Part shown: positions 1 to 8,221 of the stretch, one piece after another | Layout: each line of letters begins with the position of its first letter | Numbering within the stretch: the stretch's first letter is position 1 | Assembly (NCBI GenBank): GCA_963714145.1 | Contig: OY970235.1 | Coordinates: forward strand, 3,100,001-3,164,000 | Direction of reading: 5' to 3' | Source: JBBWZH01 sp035544115 | GTDB lineage: Bacteria; Actinomycetota; Actinomycetes; Mycobacteriales; CADCTP01 | Length of the DNA stretch: 64,000 nt | Program-made: the position numbers and the translations under genes | Notes under the pieces: model-generated | The model's database searches: none | Seen by the model: only the letters and a program-made list of their open reading frames with translations | Told to the model about the DNA's origin: nothing

Positions 1-2
1 GG

Positions 3-659
3 CACGGCGGCACGATCTGCACCTCGTCCAACGCGAAGCGGGCACTGGACTGGGCGTTCGGGCCGCGCGGCGGCGAGCGGGTGCTGTTCCTCCCCGACCA
101 GCACCTCGGCCGCAACACCGCGGTGCTGGAGCTGGGCATGTCCCTGGACGACTGCGTGCTGTACGACCCGCACAAGCCCGGCGGCGGGGTGACCCCGGCC
201 GCGCTGCGGGCGGCCCGGATGGTGCTCTGGCGCGGGCACTGCTCGGTGCACGGCCGGTTCAGCCGCGAGTCGGTGGACGCCGTGCGGGAGCGGGTGCCCG
301 GGGTGACCGTGATCGCCCACCCGGAGTGCCGGCACGACGTGGTCACCGCGGCCGACGTGGTCGGCTCCACCGAGGCCATCATCCGCACCATCGACGCGGC
401 CCCGGCCGGATCGAAGTTCGCGGTCGGCACCGAACTGAACCTGGTCCGCCGGTTGGCGAACCGGCACCCGGACAAGACCGTCGTGTTCCTCGACCGGACG
501 GTCTGCTACTGCTCGACGATGAACCGGATCGACCTGCCGCACCTGGTCTGGGCGCTGGAGTCGCTGGTCCGCGGCGAGGTGGTGAACCGGATCACCGTCG
601 ACCCGGCCACCGCCGGGTACGCCCGCGCCGCGCTGGACCAGATGCTCGCCCTGCCGTAG
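3..659 (+). CDS. nadA: quinolinate synthase NadA (5' truncated by window edge)
   Basis: The reading frame is open from the first bases (HGGTICTSSNAKRALDW) and runs to a TAG, giving the last 218 residues of NadA, which condenses iminoaspartate and dihydroxyacetone phosphate into quinolinate for NAD synthesis in the cytosol. Visible hallmarks are the GTICTSSN cysteine segment, LPDQHLGRNTA, HPEC in the middle and CYCSTMN near the end; family cysteines of this kind hold the [4Fe-4S] cluster. The N-terminal part lies outside the window. The NAD pathway reappears at nadE (48948-50711), but the two are not in one operon. A strong hairpin follows the stop. Confidence 0.93.
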   Translation, partial: HGGTICTSSNAKRALDWAFGPRGGERVLFLPDQHLGRNTAVLELGMSLDDCVLYDPHKPGGGVTPAALRAARMVLWRGHCSVHGRFSRESVDAVRERVPGVTVIAHPECRHDVVTAADVVGSTEAIIRTIDAAPAGSKFAVGTELNLVRRLANRHPDKTVVFLDRTVCYCSTMNRIDLPHLVWALESLVRGEVVNRITVDPATAGYARAALDQMLALP

Positions 660-670
660 CACTGCAGGGT

Positions 671-700
671 GCCGCCCGGCCGACATGTCGCCCGGGCGGC
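671..700 (+). terminator. hairpin after nadA, probable terminator
   Basis: A near-perfect 30-nt hairpin starts 11 nt after the nadA stop: GCCGCCCGGC at 671-680 pairs with 691-700 with one mismatch, and the centre (681-690) is itself palindromic. No T-run follows, which is common for actinobacterial terminators. Confidence 0.45.
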
Positions 701-810
701 CGGGATCGGTCCGGGCGAGGGCCGCCCGGAACGGCTCGGAACAACCCTGGCGGACGCGGAACGGCCGGGCCACGGCGAGACCGGCGTCGACTGCACTACC
801 CTGCACGCTC

Positions 811-1428
811 GTGAGGTTGCTGCGGCGCCGGACCACGGGTCAGGCCGACGATGAGCGTCCGGTCGACCCGGTCGGCGGCGGAGACGCGCTCGACCCGCGG
901 CGGTCGGCGGGCAAGGGCAGGCCCACGCCGAAGCGGCGGGAGGCGCAGAAGCGGCGCACCGGCCCGGTGGCGCCGCCGCCACGCACCCGGCGCGAGGCGT
1001 ACCGGCGGATGAAGGACCAGAATTCGGTCCGCCGGGTGGAGGCCCGGGAGGGCATGCGGTCCGGCGACGAGAAGTACCTGCCGGCCCGCGACCGGGGTCC
1101 GGCCCGCGGGCTGGTCCGTGACATCGTCGACTCCCGGCGCAACGCCGGCGGCCTGTTCCTGCCGGTCGCGGTCATCGTGTTCATCGGCTACCTGATCCCG
1201 AGCGCGGAGATCCGGGCCATGACGTTGAGCCTGTGGATGGCCGTGTTCGCGGTGTTGATCATCGACTCGGTGTTCGTCGGGATCCGGATCCGGCGGCTGG
1301 TACGCGAGCGGTATCCGGACGAGACCGGCCGGCCGGGGCGGCTGGTCTGGTACGGCGTCACCCGGGCCACGATGATCCGGCGCTGGCGGATGCCGTCCCC
1401 GCGGGTGAAGGTCGGCGAAAAGGTCTGA
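811..1428 (+). CDS. DUF3043 family membrane protein
   Basis: This is a 205-residue actinobacterial protein of the DUF3043 family, whose function is unknown. Its cytoplasmic N-terminal half is very basic and contains the family segments GKGRPTPKRREAQ and YLPARDRGPARG. Two hydrophobic helices follow (about residues 112-130 and 136-155), then a basic C-terminus. The GTG at 811 is chosen because a TACCCT box (797-802) lies 8 nt upstream, as expected for a leaderless transcript, and because upstream in-frame residues lack family similarity. It is a single-gene unit, followed by a GC-rich palindromic element that may end transcription. Confidence 0.85.
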   Translation: MRLLRRRTTGQADDERPVDPVGGGDALDPRRSAGKGRPTPKRREAQKRRTGPVAPPPRTRREAYRRMKDQNSVRRVEAREGMRSGDEKYLPARDRGPARGLVRDIVDSRRNAGGLFLPVAVIVFIGYLIPSAEIRAMTLSLWMAVFAVLIIDSVFVGIRIRRLVRERYPDETGRPGRLVWYGVTRATMIRRWRMPSPRVKVGEKV

Positions 1429-1475
1429 CCGGTACGGACTCGGGCGCATCCTGGTCGCGGCGGACGGCCGCCGTG

Positions 1476-1515
1476 CTGCCCCGCGGGGGCCGGGCCCGCG
1501 GGCCCCGCGCCGCGG
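1476..1515 (+). repeat. GC-rich palindromic element, member of a dispersed family
   Basis: The 22 bases at 1482-1503 recur exactly, inverted, at 52447-52468. The element contains the palindrome GGGCCCGCGGGCCC (1492-1505) and sits about 50 nt downstream of the DUF3043 stop, a position suited to a terminator or REP-like sequence. Confidence 0.5.
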
Positions 1516-1564
1516 CCGGCACCGGTTGGCGTGGCGCATCGTCGGCTCCACTAAATTTGTGGGC

Positions 1565-2545
1565 ATGGAGTTCAGGAAACTCGGCCGCAGCGGCCTGACG
1601 ATCAGCGAGATCGCGTACGGGAACTGGATCACCCACGGCAGCCAGGTCGAGGAGGACGCGGCGGCCGCCTGCGTCCGGGCCGCGTTGGACAACGGCATCA
1701 CCACCTTCGACACGGCCGACGTCTACGCCCAGACCAGGGCCGAAGCGGTGCTCGGCCGGGCGCTCGCCGGGGAGCGGCGCGAGGGCTACGAGCTGTTCAG
1801 CAAGGCCTACTGGCCGGTAGGCCCAGGTCAGAACGACCGCGGGCTCAGCCGCAAGCACCTGATCGAGGGCTGCCACGGCTCGCTGCGCCGGCTCGGCACC
1901 GACTACCTCGACCTCTACCAGGCACACCGGTTCGACCAGCGGACCCCGCTCGAAGAGACCATGCTCGCGTACGCCGACCTGGTGCGGCAGGGCAAGGTGC
2001 TCTACGTCGGCGTCTCCGAGTGGACCGGTCCGCAGATCGCCGCCGCGGCGGCGCTGGCGGCCGAGCTCAAGGTGCCGCTGATCTCCAGCCAGCCGCAGTA
2101 CTCGATGCTGTGGCGGGTCATCGAAGCCGCCGTGGTCCCGGTCTGCGTGCAGTTCGGGCTCGGCCAGATCGTCTGGTCGCCGATGGCGCAGGGCGTGCTC
2201 ACCGGCAAGTACCGGCCAGGCCAGCCACCGCCGGCCGGCTCCCGGGCGACCGACCCGACCGGCTCGAAGTTCGTCGGCCGGTTCCTGGAGAACCCGACGC
2301 TGCTGGAGCGGGTGCAGGCACTGCAACCGATCGCGGACGACATCGGCCTGTCGATGGCGCAGCTGGCGGTCGCCTGGGTGTTGCAGAACTCGAACGTTTC
2401 CGCCGCGATCATCGGCGCGACCCGGCCGGAGCAGGTGGCCGAGAACGTGAAGGCGGCCGGCGTGACGCTGGAGCCGGAGATCCTGCAGCGGATCGACGAC
2501 ACCCTCGGCGACGTGGTGATCTACGACCCGAAGCAGACCGGTTAG
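1565..2545 (+). CDS. aldo/keto reductase family oxidoreductase
   Basis: A 326-residue NADPH-dependent (beta/alpha)8-barrel reductase; the natural carbonyl substrate cannot be inferred. Visible features are the start MEFRKLGRSGL, TFDTADVYAQ with the catalytic Asp and Tyr region, DYLDLYQAHRFD, and IIGATRPEQVAENVKA near the C-terminus, which forms the cofactor phosphate-binding loop. It resembles the voltage-gated potassium channel beta-subunit-like branch. The ATG at 1565 follows a TAAATT box (1552-1557) by 7 nt, indicating a leaderless message and deciding the start over an in-frame ATG 39 nt upstream. It stands alone. Confidence 0.9.
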   Translation: MEFRKLGRSGLTISEIAYGNWITHGSQVEEDAAAACVRAALDNGITTFDTADVYAQTRAEAVLGRALAGERREGYELFSKAYWPVGPGQNDRGLSRKHLIEGCHGSLRRLGTDYLDLYQAHRFDQRTPLEETMLAYADLVRQGKVLYVGVSEWTGPQIAAAAALAAELKVPLISSQPQYSMLWRVIEAAVVPVCVQFGLGQIVWSPMAQGVLTGKYRPGQPPPAGSRATDPTGSKFVGRFLENPTLLERVQALQPIADDIGLSMAQLAVAWVLQNSNVSAAIIGATRPEQVAENVKAAGVTLEPEILQRIDDTLGDVVIYDPKQTG

Positions 2546-2573
2546 ACATCCGGCCCGGTCACGGCGCGACCGA

Positions 2574-2610
2574 CCCGCTGGCGCTGCGTCCGCTGCGCGG
2601 CGCCAGCGGG
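2574..2610. terminator. bidirectional hairpin between convergent genes
   Basis: An 11-bp perfect stem, CCCGCTGGCGC (2574-2584) with GCGCCAGCGGG (2600-2610), closes a 15-nt loop. It lies between the aldo/keto reductase and the convergent gene at 2669-2872. Confidence 0.55.
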
Positions 2611-2668
2611 GCTGGGGGCCGGCCGGTAGGTCCTGGCCGGCGCGGCCGGCCGGGACGCCGCGGCTGGC

Positions 2669-2872
2669 TCAGTCGGCCGGGGTCAGCGGCATCGGGCCGT
2701 ACTCGACCCGGTCGTCCTCCAGCAGGGTCACCTGCAGCACGCCGCCGTCGAGCAGGCTGCGCCAGGTCTCGCCCAGCCACGACTCGGCGTCGGCCTTGCT
2801 CGGGAACGCCTCGGTGGCCGGCTGCGGCAGCACCGCGCCGCTGCCGTCCTCGTACCGCCAGGTCCAGGTCAC
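2669..2872 (-). CDS. small conserved actinobacterial protein (67 aa)
   Basis: A 67-residue acidic cytosolic protein beginning MTWTWRYEDGSG, with AFPSKADAESWLGETW in the middle and LLEDDRVEYGPM at the end. I recognise this as a small protein common in actinobacterial genomes, with no known function. The GTG at 2872 is chosen because similarity begins exactly there. The gene is transcribed toward the aldo/keto reductase and away from the cobalamin riboswitch, so it is probably not part of the B12 locus. Confidence 0.7.
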   Translation of the reverse strand: MTWTWRYEDGSGAVLPQPATEAFPSKADAESWLGETWRSLLDGGVLQVTLLEDDRVEYGPMPLTPAD

Positions 2873-2944
2873 GAGCGTGCAGGTTACCCGGCGTGGTGCC
2901 GGCGGCGGGCTTTGACGCGGCCGGGGCGGTCGTGGTCCTATCCA

Positions 2945-3065
2945 GACCACAACTCCATACCTCACGCGTCGGCGGGGGAAGCCGGTCGAATTCCGGCACT
3001 GACCCGCAACCGTAGGCCCGGCGCTGTCCGGGCGAGTCGGACTACTCGCGGTCGCGTGGCTCCCA
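2945..3065 (+). ncRNA. cobalamin (B12) riboswitch
   Basis: The conserved adenosylcobalamin-riboswitch core is readable in order: GGGGAAGCCGGT (2974-2985), GAATTCCGGCACTGACCCGC (2988-3007), GCAACCGTAGGCC, and the B12-box region GAGTCGGACTACTCGC (3034-3049). It lies about 150 nt upstream of the first surface-protein gene, on the same strand. Family knowledge predicts that bound cobalamin represses the downstream genes. A TTGACG hexamer at 2912 could be part of the promoter, but I see no well-spaced -10. Boundaries are approximate. Confidence 0.9.
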
Positions 3066-3218
3066 TCACACCGTCGAGGTCTGCGGGGCGGAGCGCCGGG
3101 TTGCCACCCGCCTGCCGCCCCCGCCATCCGCGCATGTCGCGCCGGAGGGCGGGGGTTGTTCGCGCGGACGGTCCGGGGCTGCCCCGCAGGCCGCCACCCC
3201 CCGAAGGGCCGTGCTGCC

Positions 3219-4505
3219 GTGCCCACCTTTTCCGCTCGACCCGCCCGGGTCCGGTTAGCCGCCGTGGCTCTCGTCGCCGGCGTGTTCGCCCTGCTGGCGC
3301 TGGTTGCCACCCCGGCCGGGGCCGCACCGGCCAGCACCAGCGACCCGGCGGCGGCCGCGGCCGGCTACCTGGCCCGGCAGCTCACCGACGGCACCCACTA
3401 CGTGTTCGACTTCGACGGCACGACACCGGACTACGGGCTGACCGCCGACGGCGTGTTCGGCATGGCCGCCGCCAAGGTCGCGGGTACGGCGCAAGCCGCC
3501 GCCACCGGCTACCTGGCCGCGAACGCGGCCGGCTACATCGACTCGGCCGGCGCGTTCGGCGGGCCGTTCCCCGGCGCGTACGCGAAGCTCGCGCTGGTCG
3601 CCGAAGTGACCGGCGGCGACCCGCACGCGTTCGGCGGGGTCGACCTGGTCGCCGCGCTGGCCGCGCTGGAGTGCCCGGCGACCGGCCGGCCGGAGTGCGC
3701 CGGCACGCCCGGCCTGTTCCGGAACAGCACCGCCGACGGCGGCTTCCCGAACGTGGTCACCCAGGCGCTGGCCGTGCTCGCGCTGTCCCGGTCGGCCGCC
3801 GCCGATCACCCGGATGCCGCCGCGGTGGACTTCCTGGCCGGCCTGGCCTGCCCGGACGGCGGTTTCCCAGCGCTGTTCCCGGCCGCCGGCGCGACCTGTG
3901 TGTCCGATGTGGACGGAACCGCGTTCGCGGTACAGGCGCTGCTGGCGGCCGGCCGGGCCGGGCCGGCAGGAGCCGCGCTGGACTGGTTGGTGTCGGTCCG
4001 GCACGCGGACGGCTCGTTCGTCGGCAACGGCCTGGCGAACGCCAACAGCACCGCGGTCGCCGTGCAGGCCCTGCTCGCCGGCAGCCGGGACGCCGCGCTG
4101 TCGGTGACCTGGCTGCGGGGCCGGCAGGTCGGCTGCGCCGGGCCGGCCGCCCAGCGCGGCGCGGTCACCTACAGCGGCACGTTCGACGCGAACGCGCTGC
4201 GGGCCACCACGCAGTCCGCCACCGCGCTGGCCGGCCAGCCGCTGACCACGCTCACCGCCGCCGGCAGCACCGCCGACGCGCCCACCCTGGCCTGCGCCGG
4301 CACGCCGACCACCGCGGCCCCGACCCCCACCCCCACCGCGACCCCCACGGTCGCGCCGACCACCACCCCGCCGCCGGCCGCCGCGCCCGAGCTGCCCAAC
4401 ACCAACGGCACCGACGGCCGGCTGACCGTCCTGCTCGGCATCGTCGGCGTCGCCCTCGTCGGCGCCGGAGCCGGCGCCCTCCTGGCCACCCGGCGGCGGG
4501 CGTGA
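3219..4505 (+). CDS. secreted alpha-barrel (prenyltransferase/transcobalamin alpha-domain-like) surface protein
   Basis: About 428 residues with a signal peptide (basic start, hydrophobic stretch to ATPAGAAP, residues 1-33). The mature part has repeated motifs of the squalene-cyclase/prenyltransferase alpha/alpha-barrel type: DGGFPNVVTQALAVLAL, CPDGGFPALFP, DGTAFAVQALLAA and DGSFVGNGLANANSTAVAVQALL. The same fold forms the alpha-domain of transcobalamin and intrinsic factor. A Thr/Pro-rich stalk leads to LPNTNGTDG, a hydrophobic helix and RRRA, a cell-wall-sorting-like end. The GTG at 3219 is preferred because it opens directly on the signal peptide. It is the first gene after the cobalamin riboswitch. 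Corrinoid binding is inferred from fold and context. Confidence 0.75.
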   Translation: MPTFSARPARVRLAAVALVAGVFALLALVATPAGAAPASTSDPAAAAAGYLARQLTDGTHYVFDFDGTTPDYGLTADGVFGMAAAKVAGTAQAAATGYLAANAAGYIDSAGAFGGPFPGAYAKLALVAEVTGGDPHAFGGVDLVAALAALECPATGRPECAGTPGLFRNSTADGGFPNVVTQALAVLALSRSAAADHPDAAAVDFLAGLACPDGGFPALFPAAGATCVSDVDGTAFAVQALLAAGRAGPAGAALDWLVSVRHADGSFVGNGLANANSTAVAVQALLAGSRDAALSVTWLRGRQVGCAGPAAQRGAVTYSGTFDANALRATTQSATALAGQPLTTLTAAGSTADAPTLACAGTPTTAAPTPTPTATPTVAPTTTPPPAAAPELPNTNGTDGRLTVLLGIVGVALVGAGAGALLATRRRA

Positions 4506-4581
4506 TGCCCGCCCGGCGCCCGGCCCCGCCGGCCCCGCGGTCACCGGCGCGGCTTCGGCGCCGGCCGGCGCCGGGCAGCTG

Positions 4582-5445
4582 ATGACGCCCGGATCCGCGG
4601 CGCGGCGGGGGCCGCCGCTGCGGGCGATGGCAAGGGTGGCCGCCGCCGCCGGAGTGGTCGCCGGGCTCTGTGTGCCGGGCGCGGTGCCGGCCCGGGCGGC
4701 GGGGCCGGACTGCGTGGCGCTGGTGGTCGACCCGGCCCCGGGCGCGGCCCGGACCAGCTGCGTGACCTGGACCGCCGGGCTCACCGGCCTGGCGGTGCTG
4801 CGGGCCGGGCATTCGGTGGTGTTCCGGCCGACCGACGGGCTGATCTGCCAGATCGACCGGACACCGGCCACCTGTACCGCGGACGCCACGCACTACTGGT
4901 CGTACTGGCACCGCCCGGCCGGTGGGTCGGCGTGGGCGTACAGCAACCAGGGCGCCTCGACGTACCAGCCGCCCCGGAACTCGACCGACGGCTGGGCGTA
5001 CCAGAACGGGTCCGGCCGGCAGCCGGCGAACATCGCGTTCCGCACGATCTGCCCGCAGGCGGCGGCGACCACGACGCGGGCCAGCACCCGTCCGCCGGCG
5101 CCACCGCCGGCCCCACCGGCCCGGACCACGGGCCGGCCGCCGGCCCCGCCGGCGCGGCCGGGCAGCACGGCGCCGCGGTCCGGCGGGACCACCGCGGCAC
5201 CCCCGCCGCCGTCCGGTTCGGCCCGGGCGCCGGCAACCGGCCCGGCGCCGACCGGGACCAGCCCACCCGGGACGGCCACCCCGGCTCCCCCGGGTCCGGC
5301 GCCGTCGAGCGCGGCGGCGGTCCCGGTCGCCGCGCCGGACGGCGGTGGCGCGCCGGTCGGGGCGCTGGTCGGCATCGTGCTGGCGGCGGCGGTGGCCGGC
5401 GCCGGCATCTGGTTCGCCCGGGCCCGCCGAGCCGGCCAAGGTTGA
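4582..5445 (+). CDS. membrane-anchored transcobalamin beta-domain-like protein
   Basis: A 287-residue exported protein. A signal peptide ends near PARAAGPDC. One compact domain (about residues 40-155) contains GLTGLAVLRAGHSVVF, GLICQIDRTPATC and THYWSYWHRPAGGSAWAYS, followed by a long Pro/Thr/Ala stalk and a C-terminal helix (VGALVGIVLAAAVAGAGIWF) ending in basic residues. The YWSYW-type motif and the cysteine pair resemble the C-terminal beta-domain (DUF4430-like) that closes over cobalamin in transcobalamin. The start is uncertain: ATG 4582 or ATG 4627, the latter just before the hydrophobic region. It sits between the alpha-domain-like protein and EcfT, 5 nt before the latter. Confidence 0.7.
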   Translation: MTPGSAARRGPPLRAMARVAAAAGVVAGLCVPGAVPARAAGPDCVALVVDPAPGAARTSCVTWTAGLTGLAVLRAGHSVVFRPTDGLICQIDRTPATCTADATHYWSYWHRPAGGSAWAYSNQGASTYQPPRNSTDGWAYQNGSGRQPANIAFRTICPQAAATTTRASTRPPAPPPAPPARTTGRPPAPPARPGSTAPRSGGTTAAPPPPSGSARAPATGPAPTGTSPPGTATPAPPGPAPSSAAAVPVAAPDGGGAPVGALVGIVLAAAVAGAGIWFARARRAGQG

Positions 5446-5450
5446 CCCGG

Positions 5451-6584
5451 ATGAGGCCGCCCGCGTCGTTCGTGGTGCCGCGCGGCCTGCACCCGGGCGC
5501 CTGGTGGCTCTGGGCGCTCGGGCTGGCGACCGCGGCCAGCCGCACCCGCAACCCGGTGCTGCTGCTGCTGATCGCCGCGGTCGCCGGCTGCGTGGTGGCC
5601 GCCCGGCGGACCGAGGCGCCGTGGGCCAAGGCGTACGCGACGTTCCTGAAGCTCGGCCTGGTGGTGATCGCGATCCGGGTGGTGCTGCAGTCGCTGTTCG
5701 GGCTGCCGCTGCCCGGGCACGTGCTGCTGACGCTGCCCGCGGTGGACCTGCCGTCCTGGGCGGCCGGGGTCCGGATCGGCGGGCCGGTGACCCGGGAGGA
5801 GATCGCCGCGGCGGCGTACGACGGGCTCCGGCTGGCCACCCTGCTGTGCTGCCTGGGCGCGGCGAACGCGCTGGCCAACCCGTTCCGGTTGCTGCGCTGC
5901 CTGCCCGGGGCGCTCTACGAGGCCGGCGTCGCGGTCGTCGTGGCGATGTCGTTCGCGCCGCAGGCGGTGACCGCCGTCGGCCGGGTCCGGGCGGCCCGCC
6001 GGCTGCGCGGTCGGCCCGACCGCGGCATCCGGGCACTGCGCGGGCTGGCGATGCCGGTGCTGGAGGGCGCGCTGGAACGGTCGGTGGCGCTTGCCGCCTC
6101 GATGGACTCGCGCGGCTACGGCCGGTCCGCCGGGTTGCCGGCGCGGACCCGGCGGCTGACCGCGGGGCTGGTTCTCGCCGGGCTGCTCGGTGTCTGCGCC
6201 GGCACGTACGGCCTGCTGGACTCGAGCGCCAGCGGCGCGCTGGGGCTGCCGCTGCTGGGCGCCGGCGCCGCGTTCGCGGTGGCCGGGCTGACGCTGGGCG
6301 GGCGGCGGGTCAGCCGGACCCGGTACCGCCCTGATCCGTGGACCGGCCCCGAATGGCTGACCGTCGCAAGTGGACTGATCGCTGCCGGGGCGTTCGTCAT
6401 CACCGGCGCGCGGTCGCCGGCCGCGCTGGCCCCGTCGGTCGCGCCGCTGGTGGTGCCGCCACTGCCGGCGCTGGCCGCGGCCGGCGCGCTGCTCGCCGTG
6501 CTGCCGGCCTGGCTGACGCCGCGGCCGGCGCCCGGCCATGGCACTGTCCACTCGGGACAGCCCGCGGCCCGGGAGCCGGTGTGA
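5451..6584 (+). CDS. ECF transporter T component (EcfT family)
   Basis: A 377-residue membrane protein that would couple ATPases to an S component in an energy-coupling-factor importer. It has several hydrophobic segments, and the cytoplasmic coupling region is visible as RVRAARRLRGRP and LAASMDSRGYGR, the latter matching the Ala-Arg-Gly coupling-helix motif of the family. The ATG at 5451 is 5 nt after the preceding stop, and the stop overlaps the ATPase start by GTGA, so translation is coupled. It is longer than typical EcfT proteins because two or three extra C-terminal helices and a short tail are present. The substrate is inferred to be a corrinoid from the riboswitch. Confidence 0.85.
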   Translation: MRPPASFVVPRGLHPGAWWLWALGLATAASRTRNPVLLLLIAAVAGCVVAARRTEAPWAKAYATFLKLGLVVIAIRVVLQSLFGLPLPGHVLLTLPAVDLPSWAAGVRIGGPVTREEIAAAAYDGLRLATLLCCLGAANALANPFRLLRCLPGALYEAGVAVVVAMSFAPQAVTAVGRVRAARRLRGRPDRGIRALRGLAMPVLEGALERSVALAASMDSRGYGRSAGLPARTRRLTAGLVLAGLLGVCAGTYGLLDSSASGALGLPLLGAGAAFAVAGLTLGGRRVSRTRYRPDPWTGPEWLTVASGLIAAGAFVITGARSPAALAPSVAPLVVPPLPALAAAGALLAVLPAWLTPRPAPGHGTVHSGQPAAREPV

Positions 6585-8221
6585 TCGACTTCGACCGGGT
6601 GACGGTGACCTACGACGGCGCGCCGGCGCCGGCCCTCGCCGAGGTGACCCTGCACGTGCCCGAGGGCGAACTGTGCCTGGTGATCGGCCGCACCGGCAGC
6701 GGCAAGTCCACTCTGCTCGGTGCGGTGAACGGGCTGGTGCCGCACTTCACCGGCGGCCGGCTGGCCGGCCGGGTCACCGTCGCCGGCCGCGACACCCGCG
6801 ACCACCCGCCGCGCGAACTGGCCGATGTCGTCGGCTTCGTCGGGCAGGACCCGGCCGCCGGCTTCGTCACCGACGTGGTCAGCGACGAGCTGGCGTACAC
6901 GATGGAGTCGATCGGGCTGCCCCCGGACGTCATGCGCCGACGCATCGAGGACACCCTCGATCTACTCGGCCTGGCCGACCTCCGCGACCGTCCACTCGCG
7001 ACGCTCTCCGGCGGGCAGCAGCAGCGGGTGGCGATCGGCTCGGTGCTGACGGCACATCCGCGGGTGCTGGTGCTGGACGAGCCCACCAGCGCGCTCGACC
7101 CGCCGGCCGCCGAAGAGGTACTGGCCGCGCTGCAGCGGCTGGTGCACGACCTCGGGTTGACCGTGCTGCTGGCTGAACATCGGCTGGAACGGGTCGTCCA
7201 GTACGCGGACCGGATCGTGCACGTGCCCGGCGCCGGCCGTCCGGTCGAAGTGGACAGTCCGGCCCGGGTGATGGCGACCGCCCCGATCGCCCCACCGGTC
7301 GTCGAACTGGGCCGGCTGGCCGGCTGGGATCCGGTTCCACTGTCCATCCGGGACGCCCGTCGGCTGGCCGGCCCGTTCCGCGCCCAACTGGGCGGCGCCG
7401 TGCCCGCCCGCCGGGGCCGCCCGCCGGGAGCGGGAGTGGCCGAGGTACGCGGTCTGGTAGCCGGCTACGGCGGGACGGTCGCGCTGCGCGGCATCGACCT
7501 GGTGCTGCGCCGGCGCGAGGTGGTCGCGCTGATGGGGCGCAACGGCGCCGGCAAGTCCACCCTGCTGGGCAGCCTGGTCGGGCTGCTGCGGCCGCGCGCC
7601 GGCACGGTCACCGTCGACGGGCTGGCGCCGTACCGGCAGCCGCCGCGCGAGGTCGTCCGGCGCATCGGCCTGATCCCGCAGGACCCGACCGACCTGCTGT
7701 ACGCGGAGACCGTGGCCGCCGAATGCGCCCAGGCCGACGCGGACGCCACCGAGCCGGGCCGGACGGGCGGGCGGGGCTCTGCCGCCGAGCCGGGCCGGAC
7801 GCGCGACCTGCTCGACCGCCTCGCGCCTGGCATCGACGGCCGCGCGCACCCGCGCGACCTGTCTGAGGGCCAGCGGCTCGCCCTCGCGCTCGCGATCGTG
7901 CTGGCCAGCACCCCGCCGATCCTGCTGCTGGACGAGCCCACCCGCGGGCTGGACTACGGCGCCAAGGCCCGGCTGGCCGCGGTCCTCGCCGACCTGGCCG
8001 ACCGCGGCCACGCCGTCCTGCTGGCCACCCACGACGTCGAACTCGCCGCCGACGTGGCCGACCGCACGATCGTGCTGGCCGACGGGGAGATCGTCGCTGA
8101 CGGACCGACCCGCGACGTCGTCACCCAGTCCCCCTCATTCGCGCCCCAGGTGGCGAAGATCCTCGCCCCGGAACCCTGGCTCACCGTCACCGACGTCCGC
8201 ACCGCGCTGAACCGTGGCTGA
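6581..8221 (+). CDS. fused tandem ECF ATPase (EcfA-EcfA')
   Basis: A 546-residue protein with two complete ABC ATPase domains. Domain 1: Walker A GRTGSGKST (residues 36-44), signature LSGGQQQR, Walker B VLVLDEPTSALD. Domain 2: Walker A GRNGAGKST (about 318-326), signature LSEGQ, Walker B ILLLDEPTRGLD. The second signature has Glu where the first Gly of GGQ normally sits. One polypeptide thus supplies both ATPase sites of the ECF importer in the cytoplasm. The GTG at 6581 overlaps the EcfT stop by 4 nt, and the end overlaps the next gene by 8 nt, so the three are a single operon. Confidence 0.9.
   Translation: MIDFDRVTVTYDGAPAPALAEVTLHVPEGELCLVIGRTGSGKSTLLGAVNGLVPHFTGGRLAGRVTVAGRDTRDHPPRELADVVGFVGQDPAAGFVTDVVSDELAYTMESIGLPPDVMRRRIEDTLDLLGLADLRDRPLATLSGGQQQRVAIGSVLTAHPRVLVLDEPTSALDPPAAEEVLAALQRLVHDLGLTVLLAEHRLERVVQYADRIVHVPGAGRPVEVDSPARVMATAPIAPPVVELGRLAGWDPVPLSIRDARRLAGPFRAQLGGAVPARRGRPPGAGVAEVRGLVAGYGGTVALRGIDLVLRRREVVALMGRNGAGKSTLLGSLVGLLRPRAGTVTVDGLAPYRQPPREVVRRIGLIPQDPTDLLYAETVAAECAQADADATEPGRTGGRGSAAEPGRTRDLLDRLAPGIDGRAHPRDLSEGQRLALALAIVLASTPPILLLDEPTRGLDYGAKARLAAVLADLADRGHAVLLATHDVELAADVADRTIVLADGEIVADGPTRDVVTQSPSFAPQVAKILAPEPWLTVTDVRTALNRG

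Noticed and set aside
4387..4505. Calling the first surface protein a confirmed sortase substrate
   Set aside because: The motif is LPNTN, not LPxTG, and no sortase gene is in the window; recorded only as sorting-like.
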